The position numbers were made by a program, and so were the translations under genes. A DNA stretch of 64,000 nt, from contig JAETXT010000007.1 in NCBI GenBank assembly GCA_019188255.1, forward strand, positions 5,084,001-5,148,000, written 5' to 3'. The DNA is from Verticillium longisporum. Taxonomy: Eukaryota; Ascomycota; Sordariomycetes; Glomerellales; Plectosphaerellaceae. Below the pieces are notes generated by a model that saw only the letters and a list, made by a program, of their open reading frames with translations, was not told the origin of the DNA and did not search any database. Numbering within the stretch: the first letter of the stretch is position 1; every line of letters begins with the position of its first letter. Of the stretch, positions 35,717-45,814 are shown in pieces.

Positions 35717-37371
35717 TCACTCCTCCTCGTCTTTTGCAGACGATGAGATAGCTACCTGACAAGTTCTCGCGTTGTGGCCGGTCTTCCCGCATACGCTACA
35801 GCATCGTTTCTTCGGCTGGGACCACGACGCGGGACCCGGGTTCTGCAGCGTTTCCTCTTTTATCTGGATATCTACTTCCTTCTGAGCAATCTTGTCCTGT
35901 CCCTCGCCTACAGCCATGCTTCCTCCTTCCCGGAGACGTAGCTTTTTGGCCCTCCGGCGTCGGCTTAGTGTAGCATTTTCCTCTCGAAGGATCATAACCT
36001 CTGACTTCAAAAGAGCGATCTGGTGCATAACACCCCGCGTCCCCTTCGCAAGATAGTCAACAGCATCTAAAATTGACGTTGGGGAGCTTCCCTGGTGGCG
36101 TGAGATTCGCCCTTTGATGAAGTCAGTCTGGGAACCTGCCTCGAGCAGGTTAGTGGGCGTCTTAGAGACCCAAGAATCACGCTCCCCGTGGGACGTCCCC
36201 GGAGGCGTCGTCGTCCTCAACCTCACATCCAGCTTTGACAGGACTGTTTCCGGGTTATGGGGACAAGCCCCGCTCCTCGAAAGCCTCCCTGGATGTTTTT
36301 TTCTGTCATTGCTTGCTGAAATGCAGCCGAAAACGCCGGGAAGAAGTCCTCTTTGCTGATGTGCGTTGTACCCGCCCTCATCCTATCCTCGATTTGCCGA
36401 CCGTATGCTTTCTTTAGTGGGCCAAAACACCCAACATCGAGAGGCTGGAGTAGATGTGACGAATGAGGAGGCATACAGAGTGTGATGATGTTGTTCTCCT
36501 TGCAGTAGAGTTCGAAGTCGACCGAGTGGTGACTTTCGTGGCCATCCAGGATCAGTAGGCGATAACCGCCCGAAGTACGGGACTTTGTATGCCTGTCAAA
36601 ATGCCGAATCCATTCCAGACCAATATCATTCGTCGTCCAGCCGTTTGGAGATGTTGCGATTCTCCAGTCGCGAGAAATCGCGTCGTCCTGGTACCAGCTC
36701 GAGAGGTGGTACTTGCCCGAAACCACGATGAACGGCGGGACGGAGAAACCCAACGCGCCAACGCCCTGGATCACCGTAACCCATTCCCGGTTGCCTGGCT
36801 GCCTCATCTTCACATTGGACCGTCTTTCCGAACTGGTCACGACCATTCCGTTGGCGATAACGCCCATCTGGAAGCCGGTCTCGTCAAAGTTGTACATGTC
36901 AGCCTCTTGGATGCCGTACTTGGCGATCATGTTATGCACGAGGCGGAACCACGCGTTTATCGCGTCCGGATCTTCGCATTGGGCCCTCTTGTAGTCGTAC
37001 TTGCGAAAGAAACGCGTCCGGAGCTCTGGTTGCCGTTTGACGAAGTTTGCGGCCCAGTTCTTCCCGACGCGTGGCGCGTCACGGTCGGCAAGCAGGCGAT
37101 TCGCCATATCTCCGACCTCACCCAACCGGGGAGGGTAAGATCGCGCATCTAGGTCAAGGATATATTCGACAATAGTTTTCTCTTCTAGTACTGTTAATTT
37201 GGCAGAATTGGGCGGGCTTTCGCGTCGGGAGGGTTTGCCCTTCTGGCGTCGGAGGAGCGTCGTTAAGGGGACGGTGTAGATCCTCGCAGCACTCCGGGCG
37301 CTTAGGTTCGGGTCATTGTCCATAGCTTGGATAGCAAGGAATAATTGACCTTCTTTTGAAAGAGTCTCCAT
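35717..37371 (-). CDS. pogo-like transposase with zinc knuckle
   Basis: Start ATG 37371. An N-terminal psq-type helix-turn-helix (about residues 10-50: QAMDNDPNLSARSAARIY) is followed by a CENP-B-type DNA-binding domain (about 60-130, WAANFVKRQPEL). The DDE_1 catalytic core has its acidic residues in YNFDETGF, LLILDGHESH and LLQPLDVGCFGPLK. After one apparent missing base near 36245-36255 (GLVP to NPETVLSKLDVRL) the C-terminal 170 residues follow, with a leucine/glutamate coiled segment and a CCHC zinc knuckle (CSVCGKTGHNARTC). About 550 residues in total, a normal size. All three catalytic acidic residues are present, so apart from the one frame break the protein looks functional. Confidence 0.92.
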
Positions 37372-37423
37372 CGCGGGCGGAGGTGGAATCTGTAGAATTC
37401 AGGTGTAGGTCGTGGGCCCGGGC

Positions 37424-37469
37424 GAAGTGAACCACTCGCTTGGGTGAACCACTCGCTTGTGGATTACGT
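37424..37469 (-). repeat. right terminal inverted repeat
   Basis: Inverse copy of 35610-35655 with one substitution, ending directly at the TA target duplication. Confidence 0.92.
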
Positions 37470-37471
37470 TA

Positions 37472-37852
37472 TATAAACTTATTAAGTAGATATAGAGATA
37501 TCTAGAGAAGATAATTCTAAGTAATTTTAATTAATTTTAGATATTCTAATTAATTAGAAGGAACTTCTTATTATATAATTATAGTTATATAGTATATTTA
37601 TTTATATAGTATATTTACTTATTATATATATTAAATACTTAATATATTATTATAAATTAAATATAAATAATAAAGACTTAGAAATAATTATAAAGTATTA
37701 GAATATTCTAAGTAGCTTATTTTAAAAATAGTAATGAAATTAGGCTTAGTTTAAGTAAATTATAGAGGAGGTTAAAAATAGCCTTTAAAGTATAATAAAT
37801 AAGTAACCTACTTACCTATATAGCCTACTTACCTATAATAGATATTAACCTA
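37472..37852. other. AT-rich island continuing right of the transposon
   Basis: Very AT-rich, TTAATTAA- and TATATA-dominated, non-coding. It appears to be the same island that the transposon split, and it ends at the HET gene stop codon. Confidence 0.7.
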
Positions 37853-39910
37853 TTATTTTAATATAATATTAGATATCGTTCCCCGTCTACTATATTCACC
37901 GTCCATTGCCCCTTGAAGGAAACAGTCTCCGACTAAGTTAAACGTCTTAGTTGTCCCTTGATCTTGTAATGGTCGGAGGATAAATGGAACCCTTGATCCG
38001 AGTATCCCCCAGACCTCATCCCCTGCTTGTGCATTTGCTACGCACAATCCCAAGTTTCCAGATCCAGTAAGGTAGAGTGATCGATATGAAATACAAGACT
38101 TTACAGCGCCAAGGAACCGTTCATCCCGCAAAGAGCTGAGGTCGCCGCTGTCCACAAACAGTATCAAGTCTTCCAGCGCTGGACATTCTTCTGGGATGAA
38201 GCGTCGGCAGTACTCGGAACGACATGCCCCCTTAAATCCAAGCTCGCAGAAGAGTCTTACAATATTAACTCTGAAGAGCATCTGGAAAAGGAACTTCAGA
38301 CTCCAGGCAGCCCACTCTTTGTTGCCTAAGCGATCATGTGAGGTATCTGCACATAAAAGTGATGCCAATCGAATGCGAAGGGCACCGTCCGTCTGCCAGT
38401 TGGCTAGCTCAGACCTCTGGATTAGAACTTTCCACCTAGTCAAGACCTCTCGCAATGCATTTGAGTCATGAGAGTCCTGCGATGTGACCTCCATTGCTTT
38501 TATCGTGTCGATTTTGAAGCCAATAGTATGAAGCTCTTTTCCCTTGACGATTGCATGACCTCTTGACCATCCCGAAGTCTGGTACAATCTAGCCTGGCCA
38601 ACTCTTTCTAGCCGTACCTCAACAGCACGGTGATCCCATTTTTTAGTGAAATCAGGAACCCAGGACGGCCTGGTCCCCTCTGAGCTTGGCCCGAAATCAA
38701 AGGCCTGGAACACGGAGAAGTCCATCCCCCAGGTCCGTGCAATTTGTCGACTACTTCGAGCCTCTTCCAACATACACTCAAACACTTGCGTAATCGCCTC
38801 GTTCTGAGGTATGTCGTACCTGGGTGTAATACTGCTGTATGATCGGCCTGCTAGGCTCCATAGGGAATAAATATGATCGCGATCTTCCGTACATACTCGG
38901 TCAGTGAAGCTGGAAACGATGAAATAGAACTTGTCTCTGCCATCTGGGCGACGCTGACCCGTGCGCAGCTCCCGACGGTACTGTAGTTTACGAAGTCTCT
39001 GAAAAAAGTCCCATAAGGACTTCATCTGTTCTGCTGATACAACTTCCAATGCTCTTTTGCAACAGGGTCGTGGCTTCAACGTGTGCATCCAGAAGCGGTC
39101 GATGCATTTGAGCATGATGTCAAGACTGCATGACTCCGCGTCACGGTGCAGAAAGGTAACTTTTGGCGGTAGAAAGGCTTCCTGCGCAGTCCAGCCTCTG
39201 GTCCACCAGGGGCTGTTTGACAGGTAGTCAAAGCCACGCCATAGTGTTTCAAGCTGGTCAGAATCTGCGAGAATAGGTTCCTCGGAAACTCCGTTGGGAT
39301 TCTGCTTTGGTAGGCCGTGGAAGTGGTCGGCACTTAAGACGGCCATCAGGCCCCCTAAATCCGCGTGCATCTCTTTTGAAGGTGGATTGGGATATAGGGA
39401 CTCTTCTGGGCTCAGCAGCCAGACATTAACTTGAGATGACAATTCGTAAATATCCGCCATAAGCTGAACCTGATGTTGCTTTTCTGTTTCGCTGGCTTGA
39501 TTGATGCAGAGTGCGTCTGCCCAGAGGCGTACTACTTGGTTTGATCTCCGTAGCTGTCGCAGGACTGATGCTAGGCTCGAGGTTATTGGTACCCTAATCC
39601 CGCTGATGAGAATGCTGGCCTTGGGAAGGCTGCTTGAGCCCCAAACATAGGATATCGTGTCGTAGCTTCCTATGCTGCCTTCCAGGCTAGCAACAGACAG
39701 GCTGCCACATAGGACCCCATTAGTATCGTTATCTTGTACGCTCGGTTCGAGGAGTAGAATACGAAAGCAACGCGTATTCGGGATGAGCGGGTGTCGTGTG
39801 TAGATATTGTCTATCGCGGCCATGGCGGCAAGGGGTGGATTATGGTTTACGTATAAGACTATGAGGACAGGAAGAAGGGTCGGGGTCGATCGACATGTCT
39901 TTTGCAGCAT
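37853..39910 (-). CDS. HET-domain protein (heterokaryon incompatibility type)
   Basis: An uninterrupted frame of 685 codons from ATG 39910, or 656 from ATG 39823 (MAAIDNIYTRHPL), which fits the usual start of the family better. The HET domain is complete: YDTISYVWGSSSLPKASI (about residues 80-100 of the long form), then RQLRRSNQVVRLWADALCINQ and EKQHQVQLMADIYELSSQVNVWL. The C-terminal half (RLRKLQYRRELRTGQ; DHIYSLWSLAGRS; CVANAQAGDEVWGILGSRVPF) is the variable region found behind HET domains. Such proteins trigger cell death on fusion of unlike hyphae when paired with a partner; no partner is visible here. It lies at the edge of the AT-rich island but is not itself RIP-mutated. Confidence 0.9.
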   Translation of the reverse strand: MLQKTCRSTPTLLPVLIVLYVNHNPPLAAMAAIDNIYTRHPLIPNTRCFRILLLEPSVQDNDTNGVLCGSLSVASLEGSIGSYDTISYVWGSSSLPKASILISGIRVPITSSLASVLRQLRRSNQVVRLWADALCINQASETEKQHQVQLMADIYELSSQVNVWLLSPEESLYPNPPSKEMHADLGGLMAVLSADHFHGLPKQNPNGVSEEPILADSDQLETLWRGFDYLSNSPWWTRGWTAQEAFLPPKVTFLHRDAESCSLDIMLKCIDRFWMHTLKPRPCCKRALEVVSAEQMKSLWDFFQRLRKLQYRRELRTGQRRPDGRDKFYFIVSSFTDRVCTEDRDHIYSLWSLAGRSYSSITPRYDIPQNEAITQVFECMLEEARSSRQIARTWGMDFSVFQAFDFGPSSEGTRPSWVPDFTKKWDHRAVEVRLERVGQARLYQTSGWSRGHAIVKGKELHTIGFKIDTIKAMEVTSQDSHDSNALREVLTRWKVLIQRSELANWQTDGALRIRLASLLCADTSHDRLGNKEWAAWSLKFLFQMLFRVNIVRLFCELGFKGACRSEYCRRFIPEECPALEDLILFVDSGDLSSLRDERFLGAVKSCISYRSLYLTGSGNLGLCVANAQAGDEVWGILGSRVPFILRPLQDQGTTKTFNLVGDCFLQGAMDGEYSRRGTISNIILK

Positions 39911-40083
39911 GTCTTGTGAATCAGCGCAGGTAGGCTGCTATCAATGATGTAATCACTACGAAAGGGATAGAGGGGTACATGGCGTGCCTTGTCCTACACA
40001 CCTTGCATATGTGTGCGTGGGTAAGGCTCTCGGAAAATTTAGCTAGGTACTTTGTAACGTGACTCACCTCAAACTCTCCACGC

Positions 40084-40578
40084 TCAAGCACTAAAGACCG
40101 TGGACCAATGCTGCTTCTTCCAGTACTCCCCAACGGTACCAAGCGACAGTGTCGTTTTCAACTGTGTCAAAGATATGTGTTAGCCGTTTGCTCTAATTGC
40201 CTCATGCTTTCCAAGTCGGAAACTACTTACATCTCGCGGATGAACAATAGTAGGACCACCCCTACCTTCATACCCAAACTCGTTCTGGTAGGCGAAGCCT
40301 TCCCCAATAGACAGTTTCAGCTCATCTGGAAAAGGGTTGAGGGCCTTCTTAGCGGGTACCGTGATCCACTCGGCCTTCAGCCCTGTGGCATTGGCAAAGG
40401 TGCGGACCAACTCCGGCAGCGTAAGCCACGTTCTGTACCCGATGACGTTCTTACCCGTGGGCTCCTCAATAAGTGCCTTGACAGTAGGGCCACTGTCCTC
40501 TTCGGCCGCGATGAATGGCAACTTGACGTCGGGCTCAGAGGGTCCGACAAACTGGACAGTTCCCTCGCCATTCAGCAA
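40084..40578 (-). pseudogene. 3' remnant of an NmrA-like NAD(P)-binding protein gene
   Basis: The C-terminal part of an NmrA-like family protein is readable: PFIAAEEDSGPTVKALIEEP, GKNVIGYRTWLTLPELV, FANATGLKAEW, NEFGYEGRGGPTIVHPRD. A proper 69-nt intron (40230-40162; GTAAGT donor, CAG acceptor) then joins LKTTLSLGTVGEYWKKQHW and a stop at 40084. The N-terminal Rossmann fold (GxxGxxG) is absent. Upstream of about 40580 the frame runs into stops and AT-rich sequence, so the gene is truncated at its 5' end. Whole NmrA-like proteins have about 300 residues; about half remains here. Confidence 0.7.
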
Positions 40579-40859
40579 TATTTAATTTCACTCTTACTTC
40601 CAGGGATGAAGTCATACCTTGATTGGCGTGCTAAATGGCTGGCCGACGTAGTTGCTAAGATAAATATTACTAAGCTAAATATTATTAAGCTAGGTACTAA
40701 GATATACCTTCGGATTAATATAGGCCCGAAATCTGAATTCTACTTGATAAGTTTCAAATAGTCAATCAATCCGTATAGGGCTATTTGACCGTTTGAATCG
40801 TGAAATCAGAGTGATTTGATTGGTTGTTTGACTGTTTGAATTGATAGGTTTGAATTGAC

Positions 40860-41345
40860 GGCAGCGCTGTTGCACACCACAGCGCCCGACCCGGCCGAAC
40901 GCTGGGCTGGCGTACGTCGAGACGTAGTATCCTCGCGCTCCCGGCCCCATGATGTGCCGCTCAAGGCCGGATGCATGGTCCAGAGGTATTCGCTGCTGCT
41001 GTTCGCTTGTTCATTGGTCGAGACGCCACCCCAAGAGATCAATTTCCCGCCGTCCGAGCTCGTCAAAATGTCTGGGTAGTTGTTTCGCGGTGATCCTGTG
41101 TAATATAGTTGGTTGTATGATAGTGAGTCGTTCGACCAGGATGAGTTTGTTGGAATTTGTAGCAGGTAAGGACTTGCTATGCGTCAGAATATGGGCATAC
41201 CAGCAAAGGAGGGTGTCGCAAACTGGACTCGTTGGAGGTCGCTGTTCCGCTCTGGGTTACCAGAAGGCCGCCATCGACATAGATGTAATCGCCTGATACA
41301 GCCGCTGGGTGAAAATTTCAGCCAATCTACCTGAGACGCCATTCA
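40860..41345 (-). pseudogene. remnant of a kelch/galactose-oxidase-like gene
   Basis: On the minus strand one frame reads GDYIYVDGGLL, and after a possible intron (GTATGC donor, TTACACAG acceptor) NYPDILTSSDGGKLISWGGV follows. The GDYxYxDGG and GGxLISWGG patterns resemble fungal kelch-repeat membrane proteins. No start, no signal peptide and no continuous frame remain. The identification is weak and rests on two short matches. Confidence 0.3.
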
Positions 41346-42039
41346 ACAGTCGACTTTACCCCCAGTGGCTATGCGCCTCGAAAATACACTGTCGTCAGGC
41401 GAAGGTCCCGTCGTGCTCTGGCCCTCGACCAGCGCCCCCCTGGAGGAGAAGGCGGCAGTGAGCAGCAGAGATGACAGGGACGGACGATACGCGTTGCAAA
41501 GATTGAAAAGAGTTTGCGGGAAAAAGACGAAATCGACTGCATCCCGCGCGCTGACAAGACGAGTGGTACGTCACGCAAAGCTAGAATCGGTTAACTGGAA
41601 CACGGAACTTCTAGTCTGGGGCCGTTACGAAGGCTATGCCAGATGCAGGCAAAAACAAGGAGCGATCTCCACAATCGTTAGACGGGCCCAACGCCATCTT
41701 CGGGGTGTCGGACGTTTCTTGTTGCTAGCGCGACTGAAGGGTTCTCAGTATGATCTGGGGGCCGAGGTTTGGGATGCTCGAGTCGTGCCTGGCTTGAGTG
41801 ATGCCACATGATACTTCACACCCTGACGAACTGTAAAGTATATGAAAGAAACAAAACAACTGTCGTGATTGAATGCGATCATAGGACGAGGCAGAGTAAG
41901 CTATTTAATTCGTACCCTATAAACTAGCAAATGCTACTCATAAGTGTTGAGCAACCTATAACTGACTTTATCATTAGTCCCTTCTCTTCGTCTTCGATTT
42001 TAGAAAACGTCGGAAGACGTCTCCTTATCGCTATTAAAT

Positions 42040-42222
42040 CACAGGGTAATGTCTACAAGTTATAACGCCTCCATCTCTAGAGTCGAAGCAAGACTATACT
42101 CAGCACAGGGTAATGTCTACAAGTTATAACGCCTCCATCTCTAGAGTCGAAGCAAGACTATACTCAGCACAGGGTAATGTCTACAAGTTATAACGCCTCC
42201 ATCTCTAGAGTCGAAGCAAGAG
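42040..42222. repeat. 64-bp minisatellite, about 2.9 copies
   Basis: Copies begin at 42040, 42104 and 42168 (each CACAGGGTAATGTCTACAAG onward) and are essentially identical. The third stops after GTCGAAGCAAGA. It sits between the kelch-like and metallo-beta-lactamase remnants. Confidence 0.97.
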
Positions 42223-42275
42223 GAGTCCTTGATGACGAAGCAAGCTAGATCTGAGGATAATTTTTAATTTGTATA

Positions 42276-42750
42276 CGTGGTGGAGGGTTTTGAGAGTCTA
42301 TCGATGACCAATGCCGAAAACGATACGCAGCACTGTCCACGGAAACCCAGCATCAAGATCACGGCCATGCCGGGGGAGCATGTTCCGCCCGGGCTAGCGT
42401 CTGTGATCAGCACTCTCTTTAGCGCCGTATCGCCCACGAACGGGTGGATGCTTGAGCTCGGCCATGATTTCTCGTAGGAGTCGTTAGTAAGGCCTAAAGA
42501 CGCGTCCGAAGAAACGTGACCTACGGCTCCACATTTTGAGGCAGGATACAGGATACACATCACGGGCGACACGTTGTGCGTCGACGAACTCAAGGCCATC
42601 CCACGATGGCTTCAAGGCCACAAAGTTGACCTCACACCCATGCACCTCGGAGGAACCACCATACCAAGCCCCAACATGCCTATGCTGATGGTGACGATGG
42701 ATGCCGAGCAAGGCATGCTACGAATTTGTCGTGCCCAAGTAACAATATAG
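42276..42750 (+). pseudogene. remnant of an MBL-fold metallohydrolase gene
   Basis: The plus strand reads GFESLSMTNAEND, KPSIKITAMPGEHVPPG, PTNGWMLELGHDF, then an in-frame stop near 42476. After a possible intron (GTAAGG donor near 42488) it continues YRIHITGDTLCVDELKAIP, HLGGTTIPSPNMPMLMVTMD and stops at 42750. GDT and HLGG are metal-site regions of fungal beta-lactamase-superfamily hydrolases. The N-terminal HxHxDH motif is missing because the 64-bp array and AT-rich DNA replace it. A truncated, non-functional copy. Confidence 0.6.
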
Positions 42751-42949
42751 AGGTAATACTGATCCTCAAAGGCTAGACAGGTGATACGGTTAACGATAGG
42801 GCGGATGAACGTGTCAAGTCATGTACACAAAGCACAAGATCCCAAAGAAAAAGTACTCTCAATATGTGCTACGCCAGGCCAATTGTTTGCGATGCTGCTG
42901 CTCGTACTGATGCTCTTAATATGCGCCATGCTGATCCACTGTGACTCGA

Positions 42950-45814
42950 TCATCTTCCACCCCGCCGTTGGCCTGCGCCATCGGCAAATCGAATGCCCCT
43001 CTTGACGGGTGGCACACGTGGGTCTCCTTCATCATCACTGTCGTCCCCCGCCGTTGTTCCCAAAGCTGCCAGCCTGCGCTTACGCTCGGCCGGAGTCTCC
43101 TGCTCGCCGTCCGCGTCGTCCAAGATCTTGACAGGTCGGAGCGGCTCGTCCGTCACGGCAGCCTCGCGTCGTTTTTCACTGCCGGTGCTGCTACTGGCCT
43201 CACCGGAAGATTCGCCCGCTTCTTCAGACAATTGCGGCTGCTGCTGCCGCCGCTCAGGTTGCTTCTCGTCCCAGCCAGACGCGTTGCCGGTCTGCTTAGC
43301 CAACGTCTTGACAGCGGGTGGCGCCGATGACTGTTCGACGACGTCGTGGCGAGTTTTGGGGTCAAGTTTACGCATCTCCTTGATAAAGTCGTCCTTGGTC
43401 ATGCGCCTGCCAGCCCCGCCAATGGTGAAACGAACCTGCTTGTCTTCTGCAAGCTCTTGGGCGGCAGCCTTGTTGCCGCTGGCACCTCCGAAAAGCCAGC
43501 CCTTCTTAAAGAGCCCCTCTGCCGGCGCGCTCGGCTCGCCCTCCGCCCCGGGCGTCACAGGGGCTTTGTCGAACGACCCACCGAGGCCAAGGTATCTCTG
43601 GCATTGCTGAAGCAGGTCGGGGCCGTCTTTTTGCTTGTCCGTGGGCAGTTCGTACGTCTTGATGACCTCGCCGGCTTCGTCTTCAATAACAATCTGCGAA
43701 TGGTTAGGATGTTGTCACAAATACAGCACGAAGAGAGCTTTACTCACAGTGTTGCCAAACTGGTACGCTCGGGCGGGTGCGTGTTTCGGGTCGCTCTTGA
43801 CTTTGCGCTTCTCCATCTCATCCCTGTAGACACCGCTGACGGTCTGCTTGAAGTTGGTCCAGTTAACAATGGACCCTGACCTCTGTGCTGGTGCTGGCCT
43901 GGCTGCTGCCTCGGCATCGTCGGATACAGCCTTGCCCCTGCTGTTACTGGGCTCCAGGGCGAGAACGTCGCCATCACGGTTTTCCACCACAATGTGGCTG
44001 CCCTCTTCGTAAATGTTGATTTGCTCGTCCTCCTCCTGGGGCGATTCCTGGCGGCTTGGGTGGTGCTCCATCTTCTCATCGTACCGATCGGCGTCGCCTT
44101 CGACCAGCGTCTGCGGAGTGCTGTCTGTTGTAGAGTCCTTGCCGTGGGTGCTAGGCTCCATGGATGACTGCCGTGTCGAGGGGAAGATGGCCGATTGCGA
44201 CACGGGTCCGCCAGGTCCAACGCCGTAGTCGCGCGACTTTCTCCGTCGGCGGTGGGCAGAGGATGATCGACTTCCCTGCTTGACGTTCTCGCCTTCCTTC
44301 TGCCGACGCAAGAACTGACCGGTGACACCGACCGGGGGCAGAGTGCCGGGCGGGAAGTCGGGCATCTTTAGTTCGTCCTCTTCAGAAACAGAGCGCGCCT
44401 GGGACCTCGACTGCGAGGAGATGCGAGGCAGGCGGTTCATCCACGTCGGGCCGTCTTCGGGAGAGGTTGTGTAAGACATTGTCAGACTCAGCGTATTAAT
44501 ACGCTTGCCGAGGGTAAAGACGGCAATAGAAGAGCCGTGAATGATGATGGAAGTAATGACGAGGAACGTCGTAATGGGCCAAATCAAGGCAACCACGGTG
44601 TAATGTGGAATATCGGTCGGAGGCGTGTCGCTCAGTGGCACAGCCGTCTCGTAGGCAAGCTCGGCACGCGCAAGAATGGCGATGAAGATGGCGCCGACAC
44701 CAATGGGGCCAAAGTGACCAGCAAACAAAGCCTCTCGCCACGTCTTGATGTCCGGTATGAAAGGCTTGAGCGCAAGCATGACGGGGATGCGGCGAAAGAA
44801 GATGACGAGAATCGCCAGAACGACCAGACGCCAGGCGGTCAGTCCGCCGGCAATGTTGTTGTACTGTTCCCAAGGGATAATGGTTCCGAGGAAGACAAAA
44901 TACGCCAGGTTGATCAAGAGATCGATAACGTTCGAGACGTGAGACTCTTCCGTCTTGGCGTGGAACCAGCCGTCGTTCGAAAAGCCGACACCGGCGGCGA
45001 AGCCTACGAGCAAATCATCCATGCCTAACATACTGCCGGCACCGGCGCAGAAGAGGGCGAGGACAAAGTAGAAGACAAGGAAGCTCTCGCGATCGATGAG
45101 GTCGCGCTTCTCGGCCACTCGAATGGCGTGCCTCGCAATGTAACCGACGGTGAATCCAAAGACGGCGCCAAAGATGCACTCGTACAGGATTGTATACACA
45201 AACCAGTGGTAGGTGGTCTTCCTTGCGTCCATGTGCTCCTGGATCAGGTAGATGCCGAGGTAGACAAAGGGAAAGGCCATGCCGTCGTTACAGCCCGACT
45301 CGGCAGACAGCAAGTCTCGAAGATGCTTTGGCACTCGCTTGGCAAACTTGCCCTTGCCAACAACGGACGAGGCGAGGACAGGGTCCGTGGCGGTGACACA
45401 GGCGGCGACAACCAGACTGTCAAGCCAGCTGATGGCGGGGACAGCCCACCAGACAAAGAGGCTCACGACAAGCCAGCCAAATGTCATGACGGGAAGGAGG
45501 AGCAGGATGACGGACCTCCAGTGTTTTTCCATGTAAAACTTAGGCAGCTCTACGCCGACGGCGAAACATTGGACAACGAGGACGATTCGGGAGAACTCGA
45601 GGGTGATCAGGTCGACATTGCCCCAACTCTTTGGATCGATCAAGTTTGCGGCATGTGGTCCAAAGATGATGCCACAAAGCGTGGCAACGGTGGCTTCTCC
45701 GATGTACATGCGCTCCTTGATGAAAGAGGAGCAGAGCATGAATATCGAGGTGAAGCCACCAAGGATAATGTATACCAGGTGGGCACTGGTGATCGAGAGG
45801 TGGTCCCACGCCAT
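42950..45814 (-). CDS. Nha1-type plasma-membrane Na+/H+ antiporter
   Basis: Exports Na+ (and K+) in exchange for H+ and supports salt and pH tolerance. ATG 45814 (MAWDHLSITSAHLVYIILGG) matches the usual fungal start; the frame is open 30 codons further up to 45904. About a dozen membrane segments form the N-terminal half. Key elements are IGEATVATLCGIIFGPHAAN, ACVTATDPVLASSVV and the ion-binding Asp region LSAESGCNDGMAFPFVYL. The C-terminal half is a long hydrophilic tail (NWTNFKQTVSGVYRDEMEKRK is a conserved block). A 54-nt intron (43747-43694) joins YQFGNT to IVIEDEAGEVI. Product of 936 residues, normal for fungal Nha1. No frame errors. A clearly intact core gene directly beside the relic-rich island. 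Confidence 0.95.

Larger units (their letters stand above)
35610..37469 (-). mobile_element. pogo/Fot1-like DNA transposon, 1,860 bp
   Basis: Bounded by 46-bp terminal inverted repeats (35610-35655 and 37424-37469) that differ at one position and begin ACGTAATCCACAAGCGAG. Each repeat contains a doubled GCGAGTGGTTCAC. A TA dinucleotide flanks each end (35608-35609 and 37470-37471), the target duplication of Tc1/mariner-pogo elements. One transposase gene fills the inside. The element keeps normal GC content while its surroundings are AT-rich, so it arrived after that DNA was mutated. Confidence 0.92.

Noticed and set aside
40108..40761. 217-codon plus-strand open frame
   Set aside because: Antisense to the NmrA-like remnant, whose minus-strand match and intron are clearly better.
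41365..41811. 148-codon plus-strand open frame
   Set aside because: No motif, no homology recognised, lies among relics; likely chance.
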